Assembly: GCA_947259475.1 (NCBI GenBank)
Contig: CAMYLW010000279.1
Span: forward strand, 1-5,974
Length of the DNA stretch: 5,974 nucleotides
Reading direction: 5' to 3'
From: Thermodesulfobacteriota bacterium
GTDB taxonomy: Bacteria > Desulfobacterota > Syntrophobacteria > BM002
The notes under the pieces are model-generated. The model saw nothing but the letters and a program-made list of their open reading frames with translations. It was not told the origin of the DNA and searched no databases. A program made the position numbers and the translations under genes. Below are positions 1-5,081 of this stretch, in pieces; position 1 is the stretch's first letter; each line of letters begins with the position of its first letter.

Positions 1-101
1 ATAAAGCCCATCTCCTGTAGTCGCTTGCGGAAAATACCACTGCCGTTCAACCTTGCGATCACACCTCGCTCTCCCTCTTTCAACTCACTCAATGGAATCA
101 T
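1..101 (-). CDS. feoA: FeoA family ferrous iron transport protein (partial, C-terminus beyond left edge)
   Basis: FeoA is a small cytoplasmic SH3-like protein that works with the Fe(II) transporter FeoB. The ORF track does not list this gene because it is cut by the window edge; I read it directly on the minus strand. ATG at 101-99 opens 33 codons without a stop, beginning MIPLSELKEGERGVIARL and ending in RKRLQEMGF, the FeoA pattern of an N-terminal PLSEL-x-G-x-x-G-x-V strand followed by the RRLxxMGF/L turn. About 40-45 residues should lie outside the window. A Shine-Dalgarno GGAG (110-113) sits 8 nt before the ATG, supporting this start. It lies 102 bp downstream of the Fur-FeoA fusion on the same strand and is probably co-transcribed with it; feoB would be expected next, but this cannot be seen here. 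Confidence 0.85.
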   Translation of the reverse strand, partial: MIPLSELKEGERGVIARLNGSGIFRKRLQEMGF

Positions 102-203
102 CAAAATATCTCCAAATCCAGCGAATAAGGTCGACGACCCAATTCATCCTAGTCGGAAGAAATCATTTGGATTGTAACCGGGAACCGATATGAGTGGAAC
201 TCC

Positions 204-902
204 TCAGCCAACGTCTCTGGCAGGGCTGTTATTGGCGGAAACTAGTATTTTGTGGCTAAGGCCGTGTCCTAAGGCGATTCTACTACCTCGGAAGGCAACG
301 ATGATAGGGCCGGGTCCGCTTGCTTTGATAACTTCTATAGTTGTTCCGGGGGTGAGTCCCATGTCAGCCAATCGCTGCTGAACCTTTTTCCCACCCAGCA
401 ATCGCTCAATAACTACCTCCTCTCCGGGAAGCACAAAAGACAAAGGAATACCGGGCCGCCGCTGTTTCCGGCACTCTCCACAAATGCCGTAGAGCTCCAT
501 GTTATGATGCAGCAAGGTAAAATACCTATCCTGGGCGATTTGTCGCTGCAATGCTTCAATTTCTTTATTGTGGAACTCCTGAATTCTACCGCAGTCGGCG
601 CAAATTAGATGGTCATGGTGCCAACCGATGTGACGATGTTCATATTGGATTTCCTGGCCCTCAAATTCCTTTTTGTAAGCATATCCATAGCGGCAGAGAA
701 GATCCAAGGTCTCGCCAATGAAGTCACTGGCCAATCGCTGGCCTTGGCTTTCGAGGTGCTCCTGGAGAGCAGCAATAGTGAGATGCTTTGTTGTCCCCAA
801 GAATGCCTCGAGCACCAGCAAGCGCTTATCGCTATAGTTCAGACCATGCTCTTTGCAGATGTTGATGAACTCATCTCTCTCGTATTGGTGTAACCGTTCC
901 AT
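204..902 (-). CDS. Fur-family metalloregulator fused to a C-terminal FeoA domain
   Basis: A 232-residue protein with two recognisable parts. Residues 1-147 are Fur-like: an N-terminal winged-helix region, then HHDH (95-98), CADCG (101-105, two Cys) and CGEC (141-144), the usual metal-site and structural zinc Cys pairs. Residues about 152-222 are a complete FeoA SH3-like domain (PLSF-x-LPGE, QRLADMGLTPGT, and a closing IALGHGLSHKILV). The sequence in the recognition-helix position (about 57-73, ASDFIGETLDLL) lacks the SxATxYRT signature that the neighbouring Fur keeps; Gly and Glu stand where Tyr and Arg normally are. Altered or lost DNA binding is therefore likely (inference). FeoA-like SH3 domains also form the C-terminus of DtxR/IdeR metalloregulators, so the architecture has a precedent in an unrelated family. 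Start ATG at 902 has GAGG only 4 nt upstream. It lies 74 bp downstream of fur and ahead of feoA, so an iron-linked role is likely. Confidence 0.9.
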   Translation of the reverse strand: MERLHQYERDEFINICKEHGLNYSDKRLLVLEAFLGTTKHLTIAALQEHLESQGQRLASDFIGETLDLLCRYGYAYKKEFEGQEIQYEHRHIGWHHDHLICADCGRIQEFHNKEIEALQRQIAQDRYFTLLHHNMELYGICGECRKQRRPGIPLSFVLPGEEVVIERLLGGKKVQQRLADMGLTPGTTIEVIKASGPGPIIVAFRGSRIALGHGLSHKILVSANNSPARDVG

Positions 903-976
903 CGAGCCTCGAATCCCTTATACAACCACCATTTCGTCGATAAGATGTTGCACGCTTTTGCCGTCTGCTGCGTTAG

Positions 977-1411
977 TCACTTGTGCACCTTACACTTGCC
1001 ACAATGACCATACACTTCGAGTTTGTGTCCAGTTACGAGAAAATCATAAATTTCCCCGACCTTCTCCTCTACATCCTTGACAATTTCTTCGGTAAATTCC
1101 ACCACCTTGCCACAATCTAGACAACGAAGGTGGCAGTGATGTTCATGCCCATAGATATGTTCGTAGTGCAGATGCCCATCCTCGAAGTAGGCTTCCTGGA
1201 TGAGGCCGCTCTCAAGCAGCAGGGGAATGGTCCGGTAAATCGTGGCTTTGGAGATTTTCTCGTTTTGACCCCGGAGTATCACGTAAAGTTCATCCACGTC
1301 AAAATGATCATGGATGGCGAATACCGCTCTGACTACCTGTTCACGCTCGGGTGTTTTTCTCAAGCCCTTATTGAGAATGAATTCTCTGAATACCTCAATT
1401 TCACTTTTCAT
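977..1411 (-). CDS. fur: Fur-family ferric uptake regulator
   Basis: A 144-residue cytoplasmic dimeric repressor of the Fur family, which uses Fe(II) (or a related metal) to bind operator DNA. Visible features in order: helix region with LRKTPEREQVV (17-27), HDHFDVDELY (34-43), recognition helix ISKATIYRTIPLLL (53-66) with the DNA-contacting Tyr-Arg intact, HYEH (82-85), HEHHCH (89-94), CLDCGKVVEF (97-106) and the C-terminal CGKC (137-140). The Asp of the common HHDH motif is Cys here. I chose ATG at 1411 over the more upstream in-frame ATG at 1480: it gives the family's normal length, has AAGGA 5 nt upstream, and the 1480 start would lie upstream of the promoter's -35 box. First gene of the fur / fur-feoA / feoA cluster. 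PerR or Zur specificity cannot be excluded from sequence alone; the feo neighbours favour iron. Confidence 0.93.
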   Translation of the reverse strand: MKSEIEVFREFILNKGLRKTPEREQVVRAVFAIHDHFDVDELYVILRGQNEKISKATIYRTIPLLLESGLIQEAYFEDGHLHYEHIYGHEHHCHLRCLDCGKVVEFTEEIVKDVEEKVGEIYDFLVTGHKLEVYGHCGKCKVHK

Positions 1412-1416
1412 GTGGA

Positions 1417-1421
1417 TCCTT
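1417..1421 (-). promoter_or_regulatory. Ribosome binding site of fur
   Basis: AAGGA on the minus strand, 5 nt before ATG 1411. It decides between this start and the upstream in-frame ATG at 1480. Confidence 0.75.
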
Positions 1422-1442
1422 ATTGCGAACTGATTGCAATAA
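1420..1442 (-). promoter_or_regulatory. Candidate operator (Fur-type) in the fur promoter
   Basis: A perfect inverted repeat, TTATTGC-N9-GCAATAA, overlapping the -10 box and the predicted transcription start of fur. An A/T-rich dyad of this size placed over the promoter of a Fur-family gene is the expected position of an autoregulatory operator. It does not match the E. coli Fur box closely, so assignment to Fur is inference from position. Confidence 0.55.
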
Positions 1443-1467
1443 TAGCTGCGACGAATGCTTTTGTCAA
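1439..1467 (-). promoter_or_regulatory. Sigma70-type promoter of the fur operon
   Basis: On the minus strand TTGACA (1467-1462) and TATTAT (1444-1439) are separated by exactly 17 bp: a perfect -35 and a 5/6 -10. Predicted start of transcription is near 1432, giving a leader of about 21 nt before the fur ATG. The operator palindrome overlaps the -10 box and start point. Confidence 0.75.
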
Positions 1468-1553
1468 GGGCAAATTCCAAAGCTGTCAGCTATCAGAAAT
1501 AGAGGTTCAAGGCATCAGGCTCAGGGCACAAGGCAAGAAGCATAGAGTATAGA

Positions 1554-1592
1554 GTTGGAGGTTGGAGGAGCGCTTCGCTTTAGGTTGGAGGC
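1554..1592. repeat. GTTGGAG short repeats
   Basis: GTTGGAG occurs in tandem at 1554-1560 and 1561-1567 and again at 1584-1590, with a small AGCG-CTT-CGCT hairpin between. It lies in non-coding DNA upstream of fur. I see no gene in 1481-1639. Confidence 0.5.
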
Positions 1593-1639
1593 ACTATTCA
1601 TTTGCTTTGTTCGATGGAAACTTGGTTGAGCATTGAGTC

Positions 1640-1929
1640 AATTCCAAATTCGCAAAACGCATATGTATTTAGCTCTGCACGATAACTAAATGTCCCCTCT
1701 CCGCTCAAGAGACTGTATCGTAATCCGTCATCCCGGCCAAGTCCGCGGCGGACGCGAGCCGGGATCCAGAAACAATCTGATTATATTGAACTTTCGCTGG
1801 ATTCCGGATCTCGCCCCGCAAAGCGGCGCTCGTCCGGAATGACGGGTTGGTGAATTGTGACATAGTTTCCAAGGGGAGAGGAGGTTTTTGCGCAGTTAAG
1901 AGCATAGGCGTTATTTGCAATTCGAAATT
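1640..1929. repeat. ~290-bp imperfect palindrome with two nested REP-like hairpins
   Basis: Reading inwards from both ends gives related sequence. AATTC-rich ends (1640 / 1929) come first, then GCAAA-ACGC-TATG (1652-1664 against the complement of 1903-1918) and CTCTCC (1697-1702 / complement of 1872-1877). CCGTCATCCCGG (1725-1736) pairs with CCGGAATGACGG (1834-1845), 11 of 12. GGGATCCAG (1761-1769) pairs with CTGGATTCC (1797-1805), 8 of 9. Each half also folds alone: ATCCCGGC/GCCGGGAT (1730-1737/1758-1765) enclosing GTCCGC-G-GCGGAC (1741-1753), and ATTCCGGA/TCCGGAAT (1801-1808/1833-1840) enclosing CCGC-AAA-GCGG. The outer arms are imperfect and were aligned by eye with gaps. It has no coding capacity I would defend. 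It resembles a foldback, MITE-like or REP-derived element. Confidence 0.65.
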
Positions 1930-1949
1930 CCAAATTAGAATTTTTCCCT

Positions 1950-2044
1950 ATGCCCCATGCCCTACCTGTCCTGCCTGTCCCGGGCATAGTCCCGGGGAGC
2001 TTGTCGAAGGATGCCCCATGCTTCCTTCTTTAGTTCCTTGTGCC
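1950..2044. repeat. Patch of short direct and inverted intergenic repeats
   Basis: ATGCCCCATGC occurs at 1950-1960 and again at 2011-2021. Between them lie a CCTGYC mini-repeat (about 1964-1980), a CCCGGG-CATAGT-CCCGGG hairpin (1979-1996) and GAGCTTGTCGAAGG (1997-2010). The last is a form of the GAGCTTGTCGAAGG/CCTTCGACAAGCTC motif that is common between bacterial genes. CCTTGTGCC (2036-2044) is the complement of GGCACAAGG at 1525-1533 on the other side of the large palindrome. No gene seen in 1930-2094. Confidence 0.5.
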
Positions 2045-2094
2045 TTTATGAAAACTCTTGGATTGGCCCGGCAAAATAGTGTATTGATCAAGAT

Positions 2095-3663
2095 ATGAAA
2101 GTGACCACCATCCTTGCTTTTACCCTCCTAGGTTTTGCGGCCACCATTGGCCAAATTCTCGTTCTGCGGGAATTGCTCACCGTTTTTTCCGGCACTGAAT
2201 TGGCAGTGGCCATTGTTCTTGCTGCCTGGCTTTTTTGGACAGCCCTTGGCGGACTGCTGGGGGGTAAACTGTCACAACATTATCGCGGCAGCCCACGCTT
2301 GTTTGGTTACCTTCAGGGGGTCAGCGGTCTCATCCTTGCCGCGACCATCTTCCTTATCAGGGCGGCGCGCACTCTCTTTCAGGTCGGCGCCGGAGAGTTA
2401 GTCACCTTGGGGCAGATGCTGGCAATTTCTTTCCTCACTCTCGCACCTTTCTGTCTAATCTCCGGGATGCTGTTCAGCCTGGCTTGCTCTGTGCTGGCAG
2501 TACAGCTCTCTAGATGGAGGAGGTCTCCAGGTTTGGTTTACTTTCTGGAGGGTTTGGGAGCTGGTATCGGAGGACTCTTTTTTACCCTCATATTGATTCA
2601 CCATTTCACTGGCTTACAGATCGCCAGCTCCATCGGGCTCCTGCTCTGCTTTTCAGGGTTGATCATCGTCTTACAGTCTGGCAGGAACCGCCTGGTTGAT
2701 ATTTTGATTTTTACATGTATTTTCCTGGGCCTCGCCACTGTGCAATACCGAAGCACAGATATGGACAGGGCCAGTCGCCAATGGCAATGGTCAGGATTTC
2801 GTCTTTTAGACTCCCAAGAAACCATCTACGGTCACATCGTTGTAGTAGCCAGAGAGGACCAGATTACCTTTTTCGAAAGCGGTCTCTGGAACTTTACCGT
2901 CCCAGATCAATTGAGCGCTGAAGAGGCGGTTCACTATGGACTGTTACAACACCCACAGCCTGAAAGTGTGCTTCTCATCGGCGGGGGGGTATCCGGATCC
3001 TTGGCGCAGTTGCTTCTACATCCCAGTGTTCGGGAGGTAGAGTATGTGGAACTGGATTCCAAACTCATCCAGATGGGGGAAACATATCTGCCGGGGGATG
3101 TGACTGCTGCCCTGCAAGACGGCCGGGCCACAATCCGCCATGAAGATGGGCGAAGCTATCTTTCCCATACCTCTAATAAGTTCGACGTTATATTGGTAAA
3201 TCTTCCCGAACCTTTTACCGCACAGCTAAACCGCTTTTACACCCAGGAATTCTTCCGGCTGGCCGCCAGTAAGATGCGTGCTGGTGGCGTTTTCTTTTTT
3301 ACTGCCAGTGCAGCTGAGACAGCACTCGGTCCTATGCAGGCGAAATACCTAAAACTCCTCTATAGGACCGCATCTAGTGTCTTCTCTGAAGTGGTGGTAT
3401 TCCCTGGCCAGACCGCCCGTTTCTTTTGCTCAAATTCTCCTGGCATCCTAGCCAAACAACCGGAGACCTTGGTGGCACGACTCCGCCAGCGTAAGCTGGA
3501 GCTCCTCTACGTACAAGATCACTATATACTCTGGGATCTTTCGCCCTGGCGACAAGAAAGTTTCATGGCCATGATCGAGCAAGCAGACGAAAACCAAGAA
3601 AATGAGCAGACTTACCATCTGGATAACCATGCTTCTCTTCTGTGTCGTTGTTGCAGTTGCTAG
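2095..3663 (+). CDS. Membrane-fused spermidine-synthase-like protein, N-terminal and enzyme portion
   Basis: 522 residues. About seven hydrophobic helices come first (roughly 5-27, 36-56, 71-89, 105-130, 152-170, 175-193, 201-216), then a soluble domain with the spermidine-synthase/SAM-dependent methyltransferase fold. That domain shows a nucleotide-binding loop LLIGGGVSG (293-301), acidic strand end VELD (318-321), EDGRSYL (350-356), FDVILVNLPEP (363-373) and LNRFYTQEFF (378-387). The catalytic Asp of true spermidine synthases is Asn369 here, and the GGGDG signature reads GGGVSG, so ordinary polyamine synthesis is doubtful. The reaction is unknown to me. Start ATG 2095 lacks a clear Shine-Dalgarno but gives a sensible first helix. 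The last 11 residues (LCRCCSC end) are unlike the family; the reading frame that continues the family pattern is +1 and belongs to the next CDS. Probably the first part of a broken fused MFS/spermidine-synthase gene. Confidence 0.85.
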   Translation: MKVTTILAFTLLGFAATIGQILVLRELLTVFSGTELAVAIVLAAWLFWTALGGLLGGKLSQHYRGSPRLFGYLQGVSGLILAATIFLIRAARTLFQVGAGELVTLGQMLAISFLTLAPFCLISGMLFSLACSVLAVQLSRWRRSPGLVYFLEGLGAGIGGLFFTLILIHHFTGLQIASSIGLLLCFSGLIIVLQSGRNRLVDILIFTCIFLGLATVQYRSTDMDRASRQWQWSGFRLLDSQETIYGHIVVVAREDQITFFESGLWNFTVPDQLSAEEAVHYGLLQHPQPESVLLIGGGVSGSLAQLLLHPSVREVEYVELDSKLIQMGETYLPGDVTAALQDGRATIRHEDGRSYLSHTSNKFDVILVNLPEPFTAQLNRFYTQEFFRLAASKMRAGGVFFFTASAAETALGPMQAKYLKLLYRTASSVFSEVVVFPGQTARFFCSNSPGILAKQPETLVARLRQRKLELLYVQDHYILWDLSPWRQESFMAMIEQADENQENEQTYHLDNHASLLCRCCSC

Positions 3664-4306
3664 CTTTGCCAAAGGCTTTCGGTCCGGTGCTTCCCAGATT
3701 CCAAAAACCAGAATACTCTACTCTGTGACTGCCTTTGGCCTTACTGGAATATCCCTGGAAATTCTTATCGTTTTTGCCTTCCAAGTATTCTTCGGCTATG
3801 TCTACTATCAGATCGGGATTCTGTTGGCCCTCTTTATGGTGGGGCTGGCTCTGGGGAGTTTCACCTTTAGTTACTATCCCAGAAATAGACCACTGCAGAT
3901 TAGAACCCTCGTCATCTTTCAGTTCGTCCTAGCCTGCTTCTGTCTAGGTTTGGCTTTCATGTTTGTCCATTTTTCCGACTGGCTGAGCTTTGGCCGTCAC
4001 GAATTTTTGTACCGGGAAACATTCTCTGTTGTAAGTTTGGTGGCGGGTTTTCTCGGCGGGGCTCACTTTCCACTGGCCAACCGGATATTGCTGGAGGAGC
4101 AACTGCAAGTCGGCCGAATCGCGGGCTTAGTTTATGGTGTTGATCTTCTGGGATCCTTCCTGGGCTGTCTCTTGGTGGGACTCGTTTTCATCCCTTCGAT
4201 GGGAATTTATCAGACGCTCTTTATTCTTGCTTCGGTAAATCTGACGGCCATTTTGCCCTTCATCATCTCTATCTCTTGGCCACCATCAGCCGTCTTAGAG
4301 AGGTGA
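3602..4306 (+). CDS. C-terminal membrane module of the spermidine-synthase-like fusion protein (frame-shifted)
   Basis: 234 residues, almost all membrane: helices near 8-23, 40-61, 66-88, 102-124, 142-160, 174-198 and 203-225. Family-type motifs are TAFGLTGISLEILIVFAFQ (43-61), GYVYYQIGILLALFMVGLALG (65-85, a core of the second helix), GGAHFPLANR (152-161) and GLVYGVDLLGS (175-185). Full-length relatives carry such a module directly after the enzyme domain. Here it is in the +1 frame and overlaps the upstream reading frame by 62 nt. Joining ...TYHLDN (ending 3627) to MLLFCVVV (from 3629) by skipping base 3628 restores a continuous protein of about 730 residues. The ATG at 3602 has no convincing ribosome binding site. 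Either a real or sequencing frameshift, or a recent split into two polypeptides that still work together. Confidence 0.8.
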   Translation: MSRLTIWITMLLFCVVVAVASFAKGFRSGASQIPKTRILYSVTAFGLTGISLEILIVFAFQVFFGYVYYQIGILLALFMVGLALGSFTFSYYPRNRPLQIRTLVIFQFVLACFCLGLAFMFVHFSDWLSFGRHEFLYRETFSVVSLVAGFLGGAHFPLANRILLEEQLQVGRIAGLVYGVDLLGSFLGCLLVGLVFIPSMGIYQTLFILASVNLTAILPFIISISWPPSAVLER

Positions 4307-4311
4307 GTAGA

Positions 4312-4348
4312 TTTACCGCAGAGCACGCCGAGAGCGCAGAGAGTTAGA
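4312..4348 (+). repeat. Left arm of a 37-bp imperfect inverted repeat (CGCAGAG type)
   Basis: TTTACCGCAGAGCACGCC (first 18 bases) begins an arm that matches the reverse complement of 4552-4588 at 29 of 37 positions by direct comparison. It is made of GAG/CGC units at roughly 9-10 bp spacing and starts 5 bp after the stop codon of the membrane gene. Confidence 0.65.
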
Positions 4349-4360
4349 TGTTGCTGACAA

Positions 4361-4401
4361 CCGATTTTGTCTAGAGCAAAATCGGCCGTTGCTTGCAACG
4401 G
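4361..4401. repeat. Two abutting perfect hairpins
   Basis: CCGATTTTG-N7-CAAAATCGG (4361-4385, 9-bp stem, loop containing the TCTAGA palindrome) is followed with no gap by CCGTTGC-TT-GCAACGG (4386-4401). Neither is followed by a T-run, so they do not look like intrinsic terminators. Confidence 0.7.
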
Positions 4402-4406
4402 TGCGT

Positions 4407-4462
4407 AGTGATCTCGCGCCTGCAGCAATGAGCCTGCTCATAGCTGTGCGCGCAGGATCACT
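4407..4462. repeat. 56-nt long nested hairpin
   Basis: Symmetric about 4434/4435. The pairs are AGTGATC/GATCACT (4407-4413/4456-4462), GCGC/GCGC (4416-4419/4450-4453), CAGC/GCTG (4423-4426/4443-4446) and ATGAGC/GCTCAT (4428-4433/4436-4441). The three internal loops are matched in size, and several positions there could pair as G-U in RNA. No T-tract follows on either strand. It could be a REP or MITE fragment or a structured transcript end. Confidence 0.7.
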
Positions 4463-4496
4463 TGCCAATTGCCAGCTGTCTTACTTATACATTCTT

Positions 4497-4532
4497 CTTC
4501 GTGCCCTTCGTGTCCTTCGTGCCCTTCGTGGT
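4497..4532. repeat. 9-bp tandem repeat, four units (CTTCGTGNN)
   Basis: CTTCGTGCC, CTTCGTGTC, CTTCGTGCC and CTTCGTGGT follow each other exactly (4497-4532). On the other strand this reads as the CACGAAGG-type string seen between genes in many environmental bacterial genomes (general familiarity, not a search). Confidence 0.8.
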
Positions 4533-4551
4533 TTAATCTCACAGGGCCCAG

Positions 4552-4588
4552 TTTAGCACTCTGCGAACTCCGCGTTCTCCGCGGTTAA
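4552..4588 (-). repeat. Right arm of the 37-bp imperfect inverted repeat
   Basis: On the minus strand it begins TTAACCGCGGAGAACGCG and matches the left arm (4312-4348) at 29 of 37 positions. It ends 7 bp from the stop codon of the zinc-ribbon gene, so the two arms bound almost the whole convergent intergenic region. Confidence 0.65.
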
Positions 4589-4595
4589 TTATGAA

Positions 4596-5081
4596 TTATT
4601 GAGACCTCGGGCGGTTCATCACCAGAATCTTGACTTCGTACTCAAAAACTACCTCGATCTTCGATTTGTCAATCACCATGCGCACGAAACCGAGTCCGAA
4701 GGTAGGATGGGATACAATCTGTTTTTCACTGTAAGAAGCGGTCGGGTCGTATGGCAGAGGCTCCATCTCGCCGGCTACTTCCTTGAGAGCTTGCCACTCC
4801 TTCAAGGACAACTGGCGACGAGGGGTCCTGGCTGACTCAACCTTCTTCAAGACCTTTGCTTGGCGTTCGGATGGAAGAGGAACCTTCCTGGTAATGGTAG
4901 CCAGTGAGGGGCGATACCGGTGTTGGCTGTTGCACCGGCTGCAAATCACCAAATGGATCTTCTTCTCCTTCATGGCCACCACCCGGTGGATGGTCTCATC
5001 ATCACAACGGGGACAGATGGAGTCGGTCTCGTCTCCCACCGACGTGGTTTTCCAGGGATGTCCTTTTAGTCTATCAACCAA
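4596..5081 (-). CDS. Zinc-ribbon protein with Tudor-like C-terminal domain, function unknown
   Basis: 161 residues, soluble, no signal peptide. A four-Cys zinc ribbon, CPRC (23-26) and CSRC (47-50), is separated by a two-strand stretch. A basic linker with a predicted helix follows (about 59-107). The C-terminal segment [11 protein letters not shown] (123-133), followed by [14 protein letters not shown] (141-154), resembles the small beta-barrel (Tudor/SH3-like) at the C-terminus of PcrA/UvrD helicases, where HPxFGxGxV followed by a V-x-F strand is typical. I infer a nucleic-acid or RNA-polymerase-associated role but cannot name a family. The start is TTG at 5081: it has GGAG 5 nt upstream, whereas the in-frame GTG at 5039 has none. 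The first 8 nt overlap the end of the decarboxylase beta-subunit gene, so the two are probably translationally coupled. Confidence 0.8.
   Translation of the reverse strand: MVDRLKGHPWKTTSVGDETDSICPRCDDETIHRVVAMKEKKIHLVICSRCNSQHRYRPSLATITRKVPLPSERQAKVLKKVESARTPRRQLSLKEWQALKEVAGEMEPLPYDPTASYSEKQIVSHPTFGLGFVRMVIDKSKIEVVFEYEVKILVMNRPRSQ

Noticed and set aside
1412..1480. Longer Fur with start at 1480
   Set aside because: The extra 23 residues are not Fur-like, the ATG at 1411 has a good ribosome binding site, and the 1480 start lies upstream of the -35 box, so a transcript from the identified promoter would lack it.
1130..1552. 140-residue plus-strand reading frame
   Set aside because: Lies antisense to fur, whose motifs and ribosome binding site are clear; its sequence has no recognisable domain.
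1705..1987. Two overlapping minus-strand reading frames of about 70 residues
   Set aside because: They run through the palindromic repeat element, have no domain features and overlap each other in different frames.
2056..2090. Promoter TTGGAT-18-TATTGA before the membrane protein gene
   Set aside because: Only 3 of 6 matches in each box; not distinguishable from chance.
4361..4385. Intrinsic terminator for the membrane protein gene
   Set aside because: The 9-bp stem is perfect, but no T-run follows on either strand.
4497..4532. CRISPR-like array
   Set aside because: 9-bp units are contiguous without spacers; this is a simple tandem repeat.
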